Origin: Struthio camelus
Lineage: Eukaryota > Chordata > Aves > Struthioniformes > Struthionidae
DNA length: 64,000 nucleotides
Direction of reading: 5' to 3'
NCBI RefSeq assembly: GCF_040807025.1
Contig: NC_090943.1
Coordinates: 2,501 to 66,500, forward strand
Both the position numbers and the translations under genes were made by a program. Position 1 is the first letter of the stretch. Each line of letters starts with the position of its first letter. Shown here piece after piece: positions 1 through 10,312 of the stretch. The notes under the pieces are model-generated. The model had not been told where the DNA came from. It saw only the letters and a program-made list of their open reading frames with translations, and searched no databases.

Positions 1-545
1 TCTAATCCTAATCCCCTAAGCCTGACCCTTGACCCTTGACTCTAACCCTGACCCTGACCTCTAACCCTGACCCCTGACCCCCGACCCCCTGACCGTGACC
101 CTCTAACCCTGACCCCCTAACCTCTGACCCCCTGACCCCTATCTGCTGCAGTCTAACCCTAACCCTGACCCCTGATCTCTAATCCCCTAACCGTACCCCT
201 AACTGCACTGGCACCCCCAACCCCACCCCTACCCTGTAACCCTGACCCTCTAACCCTAACCCCTAATGCTGTGCTCCCCTGACCCCAACCCCTAAGTGGT
301 GCTCCCTGACCTGTGACCCCCTAATGCTAACCCCCTAACCCTGAGTGGCCCTGACTCCTTGACCCTCAGCCCTCCCTGGGGCCAGACCCTAACCGTCCGC
401 CCCCCTGGGTCTGACCCTGTAACCCCTAGCCTGCTCGAGCCCTGAGTGGCTCTAACCCTGGAGTGCAGGTGTGGTCCCTAGTGGTTAACCCTAGGAGCCT
501 GAGTGTAGAGTGGCTCCTGTAACCCTAGTGTGGTGGGGCTCCCCC
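1..545. repeat. Degenerate telomere-like (CCCTAA-related) repeat
   Basis: The sequence is dominated by variants of the vertebrate C-strand telomere repeat: CTAACCC, CTGACCC, CTGACCCC and CCCCTAA, becoming sparser and mixed with G-rich text toward 540. Pure TTAGGG/CCCTAA runs are absent, so this is proterminal variant repeat or an old interstitial telomeric block, not the functional telomere. The C-rich strand reads left to right, which fits the left end of a chromosome whose telomere lies beyond base 1. Confidence 0.8.
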
Positions 546-559
546 TAGTGGTGGGTGGG

Positions 560-677
560 GGTGGTGTAGGGTTGTGTATATATACTCTATATACTATATA
601 GTATATAAAAAGAAATAAAAATAATAAGAGAATGGAAAATAATTTGCATATGGAATGAAATGAGTGGCAGGGTTAGG
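560..677. other. AT-rich spacer
   Basis: TA-rich tract with several TATATA steps (about 575-610) followed by A-rich text. It separates the telomere-like DNA from the 17-bp array. No gene is visible. Confidence 0.6.
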
Positions 678-747
678 ATGCTAATTGGGAGTAAAGAATT
701 ATTATTTGAATAAATTGGGATAATAATTGATTACTCCCAATTAGCAT
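678..747. repeat. Inverted repeat with 17-bp perfect arms
   Basis: Bases 678-694 (ATGCTAATTGGGAGTAA) are the exact reverse complement of 731-747. A second, inner inverted pair (AATTATTA at about 697-704 against TAATAATT at 721-728) lengthens the potential hairpin or cruciform to almost the whole 70 bp. It ends two bases before the 17-bp array begins. Confidence 0.85.
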
Positions 748-749
748 GC

Positions 750-1599
750 TAAAGAGAGGGAAAGAGTAAAGAGAGGGAAAGAGTAAAGAGAGGGAAAGAG
801 TAAAGAGAGGGAAAGAGTAAAGAGAGGGAAAGAGTAAAGAGAGGGAAAGAGTAAAGAGAGGGAAAGAGTAAAGAGAGGGAAAGAGTAAAGAGAGGGAAAG
901 AGTAAAGAGAGGGAAAGAGTAAAGAGAGGGAAAGAGTAAAGAGAGGGAAAGAGTAAAGAGAGGGAAAGAGTAAAGAGAGGGAAAGAGTAAAGAGAGGGAA
1001 AGAGTAAAGAGAGGGAAAGAGTAAAGAGAGGGAAAGAGTAAAGAGAGGGAAAGAGTAAAGAGAGGGAAAGAGTAAAGAGAGGGAAAGAGTAAAGAGAGGG
1101 AAAGAGTAAAGAGAGGGAAAGAGTAAAGAGAGGGAAAGAGTAAAGAGAGGGAAAGAGTAAAGAGAGGGAAAGAGTAAAGAGAGGGAAAGAGTAAAGAGAG
1201 GGAAAGAGTAAAGAGAGGGAAAGAGTAAAGAGAGGGAAAGAGTAAAGAGAGGGAAAGAGTAAAGAGAGGGAAAGAGTAAAGAGAGGGAAAGAGTAAAGAG
1301 AGGGAAAGAGTAAAGAGAGGGAAAGAGTAAAGAGAGGGAAAGAGTAAAGAGAGGGAAAGAGTAAAGAGAGGGAAAGAGTAAAGAGAGGGAAAGAGTAAAG
1401 AGAGGGAAAGAGTAAAGAGAGGGAAAGAGTAAAGAGAGGGAAAGAGTAAAGAGAGGGAAAGAGTAAAGAGAGGGAAAGAGTAAAGAGAGGGAAAGAGTAA
1501 AGAGAGGGAAAGAGTAAAGAGAGGGAAAGAGTAAAGAGAGGGAAAGAGTAAAGAGAGGGAAAGAGTAAAGAGAGGGAAAGAGTAAAGAGAGGGAAAGAG
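750..1599. repeat. 17-bp minisatellite, 50 identical units
   Basis: Unit TAAAGAGAGGGAAAGAG repeats 50 times (850 bp). I see no substitution or indel: the first and last unit starts (750 and 1583) differ by exactly 49 x 17. The plus strand is all purine except one T per unit. Homogeneity implies very recent expansion, strong homogenisation, or an assembly-collapsed or expanded array. Two long minus-strand open frames here are products of the period (17 x 3 = 51) and are not genes. Confidence 0.97.
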
Positions 1600-2340
1600 G
1601 AGATAGACAAAATTGAAGTGGACAAAAATCATAAAATAAAAAAAGCCCAGAGGGGGGAATCTAACCACAGAGGAAAAGGAGAGGAGAAAAAAAAAAAAAG
1701 AGAGAAATACTGAAATAAGGAGAAATAGAATAATCAACATAAAGCTAACATTATCACAGTAGAGATAAAATAGAAAAGCTACAGGAAAGAACACAGAGGG
1801 AGAAAGCAAAAGGAAGCACAAAGCAACAGGGGGAAAGCAAAGGAAGACAACAAGGCAGGAGGGAGAAAGAAACAAAGGTCAATGAGAGACAAAATAAGAG
1901 AAAAAATTTGTCCCGCTCTTTCTTTCTTAGGAGGCCATAGAAAGACCACCATACAAATAAGAACCAGGATAAATTTTCTCTCCTACTTTGACTTGAAAGG
2001 GGAAGATGAACAAGAGCAAAGGACTTCCGTGCAACATGTACTGGAAATAACACAACAGAAACAAACAACAAAATCCTCTTTATTTGAAAGGAGACACAAA
2101 CACAGCCACCTCTATCATCTTTATTGCTCCAAAAACAAAAAAACCCACAACAATCTCCTTATTCCAACAGCATCACAAACACCTCCAGCTTCATTCCTCA
2201 CTACATAAGCATGCTCATCTCCACACTACATGACAGCTGCTTCTGCACCTGCAAAAAAAAAAAAAAAGGGAGGGGGGAAAGACATGTCAGTTACAAAACG
2301 CTAAACAAAACCACCCCAACAACATAACATACCAGCCCAC
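1600..2340. other. Purine- and AC-rich low-complexity spacer
   Basis: A/G-rich text (1600-1900) grades into AC-rich text with short poly-A runs (about 1688-1700 and 2252-2266). No convincing gene, RNA or mobile element was seen. Short open frames lack any recognisable protein character. Confidence 0.5.
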
Positions 2341-2590
2341 CATCCACAGCAGCTGCACACACTCGTCACCAACCTTCTCTACAATCACACCAATGCTACG
2401 CCCATCCAGCAGCATACACTACCTCCCTGCACTTACAAGGAAACACCAGCAGTTCTTTGGGACAGCTCTCAGTAACAACATTACCGAGCGCTTCCAAATA
2501 CCACCCTGCCTAGAAAACCCCGGCCCCAAGCCACAGCTCCGCACCAACATTGGCGATGATCATCGCCTCGCAGAGTGACCGGGACCGGGG

Positions 2591-2658
2591 AAAAAAAAAA
2601 CCCAGCCAGGGGAAGCAAAAAAAAAAAATCCCCCGGCTGGGTTTTTTTTTTTTTTTTT
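2591..2658. repeat. Long A-tract/T-tract hairpin, copy 1
   Basis: Ten A plus CCCAGCC (2591-2607) pairs with GGCTGGG plus a T-run (2634-2658), around an internal GGGG...A-run...CCCCC segment that can extend the stem. The structure recurs 373 bp downstream. Confidence 0.7.
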
Positions 2659-2840
2659 AAATAAAAATGGAAAAAATTTTACTTGCTAACTACAGCCTGT
2701 AAGAACAAAAGGTGCATACAAGGTTAGACACATTCCGTACCAAAACCACCCAACATCCACACAACTGCCCACTCAGTCCCACCACAGGCACTCTGCCCCC
2801 CTGCACTTACAAGGAAACACCAGCAGCTTCTGGGACAGCT

Positions 2841-2861
2841 CTCGGTAACAACATTACCGAG
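2841..2861. repeat. 8-bp stem, 5-nt loop hairpin
   Basis: CTCGGTAA-CAACA-TTACCGAG is a perfect small inverted repeat. The first tandem unit has the same hairpin with imperfect left arm; the third is degraded. Confidence 0.6.
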
Positions 2862-2963
2862 CGCTTCCAAATACCACCCTGCCTAGAAAACCCCGGCCCC
2901 AAGCCACAGCTCCGCACCAACATTGGCGATGATCATCGCCTCGCAGAGTGACCGGGACCGGGG

Positions 2964-3022
2964 AAAAAAAAAACCCAGCCAGGGGAAGCAAAAAAAAAAT
3001 CCCCCGGCTGGGTTTTTTTTTT
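2964..3022. repeat. Long A-tract/T-tract hairpin, copy 2
   Basis: Arms are A-run plus CCCAGCC (2964-2980) and GGCTGGG plus T-run (3006-3022). Same arrangement as the copy at 2591-2658; the degenerate third copy lies near 3340-3390. Confidence 0.7.
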
Positions 3023-3964
3023 TAAAAATAAAAATGGAAAAAAAATTTACTTGCTACCTACAGCCTGTAAGAACAAAAGGTGCATACAAGGTTAGACACA
3101 TTCCATACCAAAAACCACCCAACATCCATACAACTGCCCACTCAGTCCCACCACAGGCACTCTGCCTCCCTGCACTACATGGCAAACAGCACCAGTTTTT
3201 AGGACCGCTCACAGAAACAGCATTACCAAGCGTTTCCACATACCACCCTGCCTAAAAAAAAAACCCAGCCCAACCTGCACAGCAACATTGGCAATGATCA
3301 AATCACCTCAGGCAGTGAACAACACCACAGGAAAACAAACTCAGGGGAAAAAAAAAAAATCACCCACCTGGGGGTTTCCATTAAAAAAAAAAAAAAACTA
3401 AATGCTAAGTACAATCAAAAAACAAACCAAACACATGCATACAGACTTAGATACACTCAATACCAAACCCTACTGACAACCACACAATTACCCACACCCT
3501 CCCACCGCAGCCATTCCTCACCTCTACTAACACAGCCAATTTCCACCCATTTAAAAGGGAACGCTGCACTGCCATGAACAGGCTCCCACCAAAAACACCA
3601 TTCCTATCCATCAATAAATAAATATACAAAAAATAAAACTATGCTTTGCCTTACAGTTTCACTCTCACAGAAACCCTAACAAGGCCCCATGAATACAGTA
3701 CTTAGCACAGCCCACACCCTCGACTACACCCACAGGCAAGGCAGCTCCAGCTCCACACACAAAGACACAAACACACAGACACAACAACAATCACAGCACA
3801 AACAACACTCTCAGCCAGAAAGCCCTACAACAACACATCCCTGCAGCTCACAAGCACAGGAGAAGCCCATAATGGCAAGCAGCTGGCAAAGCCAGGACCC
3901 TGAACACACAAGAGGCCAGCCAGAAAGATCCAAGGCTGAAACCACACAGGGAAGACCACCCTGA

Positions 3965-4262
3965 AAGGATGCCACAAAGGCAAGGAAGAGCAGCAGCGGA
4001 AGGCAAGGAAGAGCATCGCCACAAAGATGAATGGCTGCAGAAGGCGAGGAAGAGCATCGCTGCAAAGATGAACAGCCACGGAATGCAAGGAACAGCGGCC
4101 ACAGAAGGCAAGGAAGAGCATCGCCGCAAAGATGAGCGGCCGCGGAATGCAAGGAAGAGCGGCCACAGAAGGCAAGGAAGAGCATCGCCGCAAAGATGAG
4201 CGGCCGCGGAAGGCAAGGAAGAGCGGCCGCGGAAGGCGAGCAGTATCGCCACAAAGATGAGC
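3965..4262. repeat. 41/23-bp short tandem repeat in unit 1
   Basis: Alternating copies built on GAAGGCAAGGAAGAGC with or without the insert ATCGCCGCAAAGATGA, giving 41-bp and 23-bp subunits rich in GCGGCCGC. It sits at the position that carries different short repeats in the other large units. Confidence 0.8.
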
Positions 4263-4611
4263 GGCCACAGACAGCTACGATGCAAATTCAGCGCAACACA
4301 CCGACCCTTTTGGTGGGCGGCACACAAGGAGACACCATCCCTCAACGCAACACTGAGCGCTCAGGCCACTCAATAGCCTGCGGATGCCTAACACCCTAGC
4401 CCTGCAAAGTTTACACCGTGCTCCACCATCACACAGGACAAGAGCAACATCAAGACCTGAGCAAAACACAGGACACCTACAACACACACAGAACACAGCA
4501 CACAACAACACAGACACAGGCTGGAGCTGCCCGGACTACCACACCCACCTCTGCCTCTACCTCACACGCAGCACCCACCCTCAGGAGGCCTCCACACTAC
4601 ACTGATTGGCA

Positions 4612-4641
4612 GCACACGCGCACACACACACACACACACAC
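4612..4641. repeat. CA microsatellite
   Basis: About fifteen CA dinucleotides with one CG interruption; a matching tract lies at about 6837-6867 in the next unit. Confidence 0.9.
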
Positions 4642-4870
4642 TGCCCAAGACACACCAACACCCTTGGCCCCCTCCACTTAGCTTGGGCACTGCCGTGCGT
4701 CACCGTCCATCCTCAACAGACAGCCTCGATGCCAGGCACCTCCTCTCTGATCTTCCTTCGCCCTCACCACCTGCCAAAACAGAGCACAAGCCATCACCTG
4801 CATGCCACACAGCTCCAGCCTCTTCCCCAAAAAACACCCCCCTCCAAAACAACATGGTCCCTCCGCTCAC

Positions 4871-4929
4871 CTGAAACACGTCCGTTCCAAACTCAGACAT
4901 CCTGCCCAGCACTAGGACACCCACAGCAC
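4871..4929 (-). other. Exon-like cassette E7 (unit 1), 59 nt
   Basis: On the minus strand, TTTTTCCCAG precedes 4929 and GTGAGC follows 4871, so a 59-nt segment is bounded by consensus acceptor and donor. Copies of identical length are at 7111-7169 and 8991-9049. One frame is open across it, including the residues GRMSEFGTD. It is related to the neighbouring E6 cassette, suggesting local exon duplication. Whether it is spliced or translated is unknown. Confidence 0.5.
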
Positions 4930-5010
4930 CTGGGAAAAACAACACAAAGTCACTCTTCTGCCAGGCAGCACCCAACAGCCCTACTACAAAGGGCACACCG
5001 TGCCACTCAC

Positions 5011-5051
5011 CTCAAATCCTCAGCCATCCGGGAAGAGGCCCCCCACAGCAC
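5011..5051 (-). other. Exon-like cassette E6 (unit 1), 41 nt
   Basis: Minus-strand acceptor (TACTTTTTTCAG) before 5051 and donor GTGAGT after 5011. Copies: 7251-7291 and 9131-9171 (41 nt each) and a shorter 11032-11066. One frame is open (VLWGASSRMAEDL). Confidence 0.5.
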
Positions 5052-5145
5052 CTGAAAAAAGTACAACAAAAGACATTACTGAGAGGCAGCCCGACACCAC
5101 CCAACCAAATGATAAAGCTCTCAACAACAAGCTGCCCCCTCTTAC

Positions 5146-5201
5146 CTGCTCAGCCTCCACCTCAGCGCTCAGCTTCTCCACACCACAACTGCATCCTGCA
5201 C
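5146..5201 (-). other. Exon-like cassette E5 (unit 1), 56 nt
   Basis: Acceptor CTGACTTTGCAG before 5201, donor GTAAGA after 5146 on the minus strand. Copies: 7384-7427 (44 nt), 9266-9321 (56 nt) and 11161-11216 (56 nt, donor GTGTGA). In the phase continuing E1-E4 a TGA stop falls inside E5 in every copy read. A last relic near 12540-12590 has lost its AG acceptor. Confidence 0.5.
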
Positions 5202-5290
5202 CTGCAAAGTCAGAGACAATACCACAGCTTGAGGGGATGCCCACAAAACCGCAGCCCGTCCACACCCACCCCTTGCTCCCACACCTTTAC

Positions 5291-5353
5291 CTGTGCCGCT
5301 CACCCTTCCCCACTGCCATGCTACAGGAGGCCACACCAAGCTCTGCCACGCAC
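5291..5353 (-). other. Exon-like cassette E4 (unit 1), 63 nt
   Basis: Acceptor CTGGTTTTGCAG, donor GTAAAG on the minus strand. Copies at 7517-7579 and 9411-9473 are also 63 nt. The frame continuing from E3 stays open in the unit 1 and unit 2 copies even though they differ at many positions (unit 1 reads CVAELGVASCSMAVGKG, unit 2 CVAEVSVASCSLTVGTG). That is weak evidence of past coding constraint. Confidence 0.5.
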
Positions 5354-5448
5354 CTGCAAAACCAGAACAGCACCGGGCAACAGGCACAGCACCAACAACA
5401 CAACAGCCCCGCTCCACACTCTGCTCCATCTCTCACACCAACACTCAC

Positions 5449-5501
5449 CTGGCCAGGCTCCTCCTAGGCACAAGCAACCCACTTGCCTCATGGCTTCCCA
5501 C
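5449..5501 (-). other. Exon-like cassette E3 (unit 1), 53 nt
   Basis: Acceptor GTTTTGTGTTTGTAG and the textbook donor GTGAGT flank it on the minus strand. Copies at 7667-7719 and 9569-9621 keep 53 nt. The open frame reads VGSHEASGLLVPRRSLA with two bases carried into E4. Confidence 0.5.
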
Positions 5502-5578
5502 CTACAAACACAAAACAAAAAGCATTCAGCAAACCGCCACCCAGAACACTCTCTTGCCAACAACACTCACAAGCTCAC

Positions 5579-5641
5579 CTCCTTAGTGCACATCTCGGTC
5601 TTCCTCCGTCTCCCTCGGGCACCCACAACACTGCTCTGCAT
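5579..5641 (-). other. Exon-like cassette E2 (unit 1), 63 nt
   Basis: Minus-strand acceptor GTTGCTTTTGCAG, donor GTGAGC. Copies at 7797-7859 and 9699-9761 are 63 nt. The open frame begins with ATG (MQSSVVGARGRRRKTEM), so this could hold a start codon. Copies differ by amino-acid-changing substitutions without breaking the frame. Confidence 0.5.
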
Positions 5642-5752
5642 CTGCAAAAGCAACACAAACTGCAGCACCCAAAGGCAGACCTATCCCCATTCCACTCCCC
5701 ATCACCACTCCATGCTGCACACCGCCATTGCTAAAACCCACAGGCAACGCAC

Positions 5753-5812
5753 CTCCAGCCCCAAACAAACAGGCACACTCACACACAGCACACACAAACA
5801 CAGAACAAAGCC
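5753..5812 (-). other. Exon-like cassette E1 (unit 1), 60 nt
   Basis: Acceptor TTCTTTCTGCCTAG before 5812 and donor GTGCGT after 5753 on the minus strand. Copies: 7971-8030 and 9868-9927 (60 nt), 11360-11417 (58 nt). Composition is strongly TG-rich, so any peptide (Cys/Val/Leu-rich) may be only repeat-derived. Confidence 0.45.
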
Positions 5813-6034
5813 CTAGGCAGAAAGAACAGTTCTCACGCATACGACCCTGCGGGCCACAAAGCCCTACGATGCCACAACTGTGCGGCTCAGAGGCTCGGGA
5901 GAAGCCCAGGAAAGTCAAACGCCACGCTCCGTGACAGAAACCAGCCAGCAAAGCCAGGACCATCAATGCACAAGAGGCTGGCCAGAAAGACCCAAGACCA
6001 CGACCACACAGGGAAGAAAACCCTGAAAGCATGC

Positions 6035-6490
6035 CATGAAGGCGAGGAAGAGCAGCCGCGGAAGGCAAGGAAGAGCATTGCCACAAAGATGAATGGCTGC
6101 AGAAGGCAAGGAAGAGCAGCCATGGAAGGCAAGGAAGACCATCGCCACAAAGATGAATGGCTGCAGAAGGCAAGGAAGAGCAGCCATGGAAGGCAAGGAA
6201 GACCATCGCCGCAAAGATGAACAGCCATGGAATGCAAGGAAGAGGAGCCGTGGAAGGCAAGGAAGAGCATCGCCACAAAGATGAACGGCCACGGAATACA
6301 AGGAAGAGCAGCCGCGGAAGGCGAGGAAGAGCATCGCCGCAAAGATGAACGGCCACAGAAGGCAAGGAAGAGCATCGCCGCAAAGATGAACGGCCGCGGA
6401 AGACGAGGAAGAGCGGCCGCAGAAGGCAAGGAGCATCGCCACAAAGATGAACAGCCGCGGAAGGCGAGCACTATCGCCACAGAGATGAGC
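6035..6490. repeat. 64-bp (41+23) short tandem repeat in unit 2
   Basis: Same motif family as 3965-4262 but more copies. A 64-bp composite period (41+23) is visible from the repeated AAGATGAATGGCTGCAG at 6087 and 6151. Long minus-strand frames across it are period effects. Confidence 0.8.
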
Positions 6491-6835
6491 GGCCACAGAC
6501 AGCTACGATGCAAATTCAGCGCAACACACCGACCCTTTTGGTGGGCGGCACACAAGGAGACACCATCCCTCGACGCAACGCTGACCGCTCGGGCCACTCA
6601 ATAGCCTGCGGATGCCTAACACCCTAGCCCTGCAAAGTTTACACCGTGCTCCACAATCACACAGGACAACAGCAACATCAAGACCTCTGCAAAACACAGG
6701 ACACCTACAACACACACCACACAGCACACAACAACACAGACACAGGCTGGAGCTGCCCGGACTACCACACCCCCCTCTCCCTCTACCTCACACACAGCAC
6801 CCACCCTCACGAGGCCTCCACACAACACTGATTGG

Positions 6836-6867
<32 letters not shown>

Positions 6868-8244
6868 CGCCCAAGACACACCAACACCCTTGGCCCCCTC
6901 CACTTAGCTTGGGCACTGCCATGCATCACCATCCATCCTCAAGAGCCAGCCTCGATGCCAGGCACCTCCTCTCTGACCTTCCTTCAGTCACAAACCTTCG
7001 CCCTCACCACCTGCCAAAACAGAGCACAAACCATCACCTGCATGCCACACAGCTCCAGCCTCTTCCCCAAAAAACACCCCCCTCCAAAACAACATGGTCC
7101 CTCCGCTCACCTGAAACACGTCCGTTCCAAACTCAGACATCCTGCCCAGCACTACGACACCCACAGCACCTGGGAAAAACAACACAAAGTCACTCTTCTG
7201 CCAGGCAGCACCCAACAGCCCTACTACAAAGGGCACACCGTGCCACTCACCTCAAATCCTCAGCCATCCGGGAAGAGGCCCCCCACAGCACCTGAAAAAG
7301 CACAACAAAAGACATTACTGAGAGGCAGCCCGACACCACCCAACCAAATGATAAAGCTCTCAACGACAAGCTGCCCCTCTTACCTGCTCAGCCCTCGGCT
7401 CCTCCGTGCCACAACTGCATCCTGCACCTGCAAAGTCAGAGACAATACCACAGCTTGAGGGGATGGCCACAAAACCGCAGCCCGTCCACACCCACCCCTT
7501 GCTCCCACAACTTTACCTGCGCCACTCACCTGTCCCCACTGTCAGGCTACAGGAGGCTACACTGACCTCGGCCACGCACCTGCAAAACCAGAACAGCACT
7601 GGGCAACAGGCACAGCACCAACAACCCCACACTATGCTCTGCTCCATCTCGCAGACCAACACTCACCTGGCCAGGCTCCTCCTAGGCACAGGCAACCCAC
7701 TTGCCTCATGGCTTCCCACCTACAAACACAAAACAAACATTGTTCAGGGAACCGCTGCCCAAGACACCCTCCTGCAAACAGCACTCACAAGCTCACCTCC
7801 TTAGTGCACATCTCGGTCTTCCTCCGTCTCCCTTGAGTACCCACAACACTGCTCTGCATCTGCAAAAGCAACACAAACTGCAGCACCCAAAGGCAGACCT
7901 ATCCCCATTCCACTCCCCATCACCACTCCACTCTGCACGTTGCCATTGCTAAAACCCACAGGCAAGGCACCTCCAGCTCCAAACAAACATGCACACACAC
8001 AAACAGCACACCCAAACACAGAGCAAAGCCCTAGGCAGAAAGAACGATTCCCATGCATAAGACCCTGCTGGCCACAAAGCCCTACAACAGCACAACCGTG
8101 CACCTCAGAGGCTCAGGAGAAGCCTAAGAAAGAGTCAAATGCCACAAGCTGTGACAGCAAGGGACCAGCAAAGCCAGGACTACGGAAGCACAAGAGACTG
8201 GTCAAAAGGACCCAAGACTGCGACCATGCAGGCAAGAAAACCCT

Positions 8245-8340
8245 GAAAGGATGCCGCAGAAGACGAGCGAAGAGCGGCCGCCGCAGAAGACGAGCGAAGA
8301 GCGGCCGCCGCAGAAGACGAGCGAAGAGCGGCCGACAAGT
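8245..8340. repeat. 27-bp tandem repeat in unit 3
   Basis: About three copies of CGCAGAAGACGAGCGAAGAG plus CGGCCGC. It replaces the 41/23-bp repeat at the same position of the unit. Confidence 0.85.
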
Positions 8341-10159
8341 ACTCAAACATCACCACAAAGATGGCCAGCCACAGACAGCTATGATGCTAATTCAGTGCAA
8401 CACACCAGCCCTTCTCACAGGCAGCACAGAAGGAGATATGATCCATTGGCACAATGCTGAGCACTCGGGCCACTCAAAAGCCTCCGGATGCCTACCATGC
8501 TACCGATGCAACATCTGTGCCATGCTCCATGAGCACAAAGAACAAGAGCAACATCAACACCTGAGCAAAACACAGGACACCTACAACACACACAGAACAC
8601 AGCACACAACAACACAGACACAGGCTGGAGCTGCCCGGACTACCACACCCCCCTCTCCCTCTACCTCACACACAGCACCCACCCTCACGAGGCCTCCACA
8701 CTGTAATGACTGGCAGCCCAGGCACACACCCACCCACACACCCACACCACCCAAGACACACCAACACCCTTGACCCCCTCCACTTAGCTTGGGCACTGCC
8801 GTGCATCACCATCCATCCTCAAGAGCCAGCCTCGATGCCAGGCACCTCCTCTCTGACCTTCCTTCAGTCACAAACCTTCGCCCTCACCACCTGCCAAAAC
8901 AGAGCACAAACCATCACCTGCATGCCACACAGCTCCAGCCTCTTCCCCAAAAAACACCCTCCGCCGAAACACCACGGTCCCTCCGCTCACTTGAAACACG
9001 TCCCTTCCAAACTCAGACATCCTGCCCAGCACTAGGACACCCACAGCACCTGGGAAAAACAACACAAAGTCACTCTTCTGCCAGGCAGCACCCAACAGCC
9101 CTACTACAAAGGGCACACCGTGCCACTCACCTCAAATCCTCAGCCATCCAGGAAGAGGCCCCCCACAGCACCTGAAAAAAGCACAACAAAAGACATTACT
9201 GAGAGGCAGCCCGACACCACCCAACCAAATGATAAAGCTCTCAACAACAAGCTGCCCCCTCTTACCTGCTCAGCCTCTGCCTCAGCACTCAGCTTCTCCA
9301 CACCACAACTGCATCCTGCACCTGCAAAGTCAGAGAAAACACCACACCTTGAGGGGATGTTTGCAAAACCACACCCCGTCCACACCCACCCCTTGCTCCC
9401 ACACTTTTACCTGTGCTGCTCACCCTTCCCCACTGCCATGCTACAGGAGGCCACACCAAGCTCTGCCACGCACCTGCAAAACCAGAACAGCACTGGGCAA
9501 CAGGCACAGCACCAACAACACAACAGCCCCGCTCCACGCTCTGCTCCATCTCTCACACCAACACTCACCTGGCCAGGCTCCTCCTAGGCACAAGCAACCC
9601 ACTTGCCTCACAGCTTCCCACCTACAAACACAAAACAAACATTGTTCAGGGAACCGCTGCCCAAGACACCCTCCTGCAAACAGCACTCACAAGCTCACCT
9701 CCTTAGTGCACATCTCGGTCTTCCTCCGTCTCCCTTGAGTACCCACAACACTGCTCTGCATCTGCAAAAGCAACACAAACTGCAGCACCCAAAGGCAGAC
9801 CTATCCCCATTCCACTCCCCATCACCACTCCACTCTGCACGCTGCCATCGCTAAAACCCACAGGCACCTCCAGCTCCAAACAAACATGCACACACACAAA
9901 CAGCACACACAAACACAAAGGAAAGCCCTAGGCACAAAAAACAGTTCTCACGCATAAGACCCTGCCAGGCACAAAGCCCTACAACACCACAACCCTGTGC
10001 CTTTCAGGCTCAGGAGAAGCCCAGGAAAGACTCAAATGCCATGGCCTGTGACAGAAAGGGGCCAGCAAAGCCAGGACTGTGCATGCACAAGAGGCTGGCC
10101 AGAAAAACCCAAGGCCACGATCACACAGGGAAGAAAACCCTGAAAGGGAGCCCCAAAGG

Positions 10160-10312
10160 CAAAGAAGCGCGGCCGCCGAAGAAGAGGCGAAGAAGCGCGG
10201 CCGCCGAAGAAGAGGCGAAGAAGCGCGGCCGCCGAAGAAGAGGCGAAGAAGCGCGGCCGCCGAAGAAGAGGCGAAGAAGCGCGGCCGCCGAAGAAGAGGC
10301 GAAGAAGCTATG
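10160..10312. repeat. 28-bp tandem repeat in unit 4
   Basis: About five near-perfect copies of GCGCGGCCGCCGAAGAAGAG plus GCGAAGAA. Each copy has a GCGGCCGC site. Unit 5 has only one partial copy at about 11650-11670. Confidence 0.9.

Larger units (their letters stand above)
2341..3440. repeat. Three tandem units of about 370 bp
   Basis: The phrase GTGCATACAAGGTTAGACAC recurs at about 2712 and 3080 and, diverged, near 3434. The block TCGCAGAGTGACCGGGACCG occurs at 2568 and again at 2941, an offset of 373. Units 1 and 2 are nearly identical; unit 3 is diverged. Each carries A-tract/T-tract hairpins described separately. No coding content is recognised. Confidence 0.85.

Noticed and set aside
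1..545. True telomere
   Set aside because: No run of pure CCCTAA; variant repeats with frequent G/A changes and spacers.
673..1875. 400- and 294-codon minus-strand frames of Ser/Leu/Phe repeats
   Set aside because: Translation of the 17-bp array (51 bp = 17 codons). No start context and no non-repeat domain.
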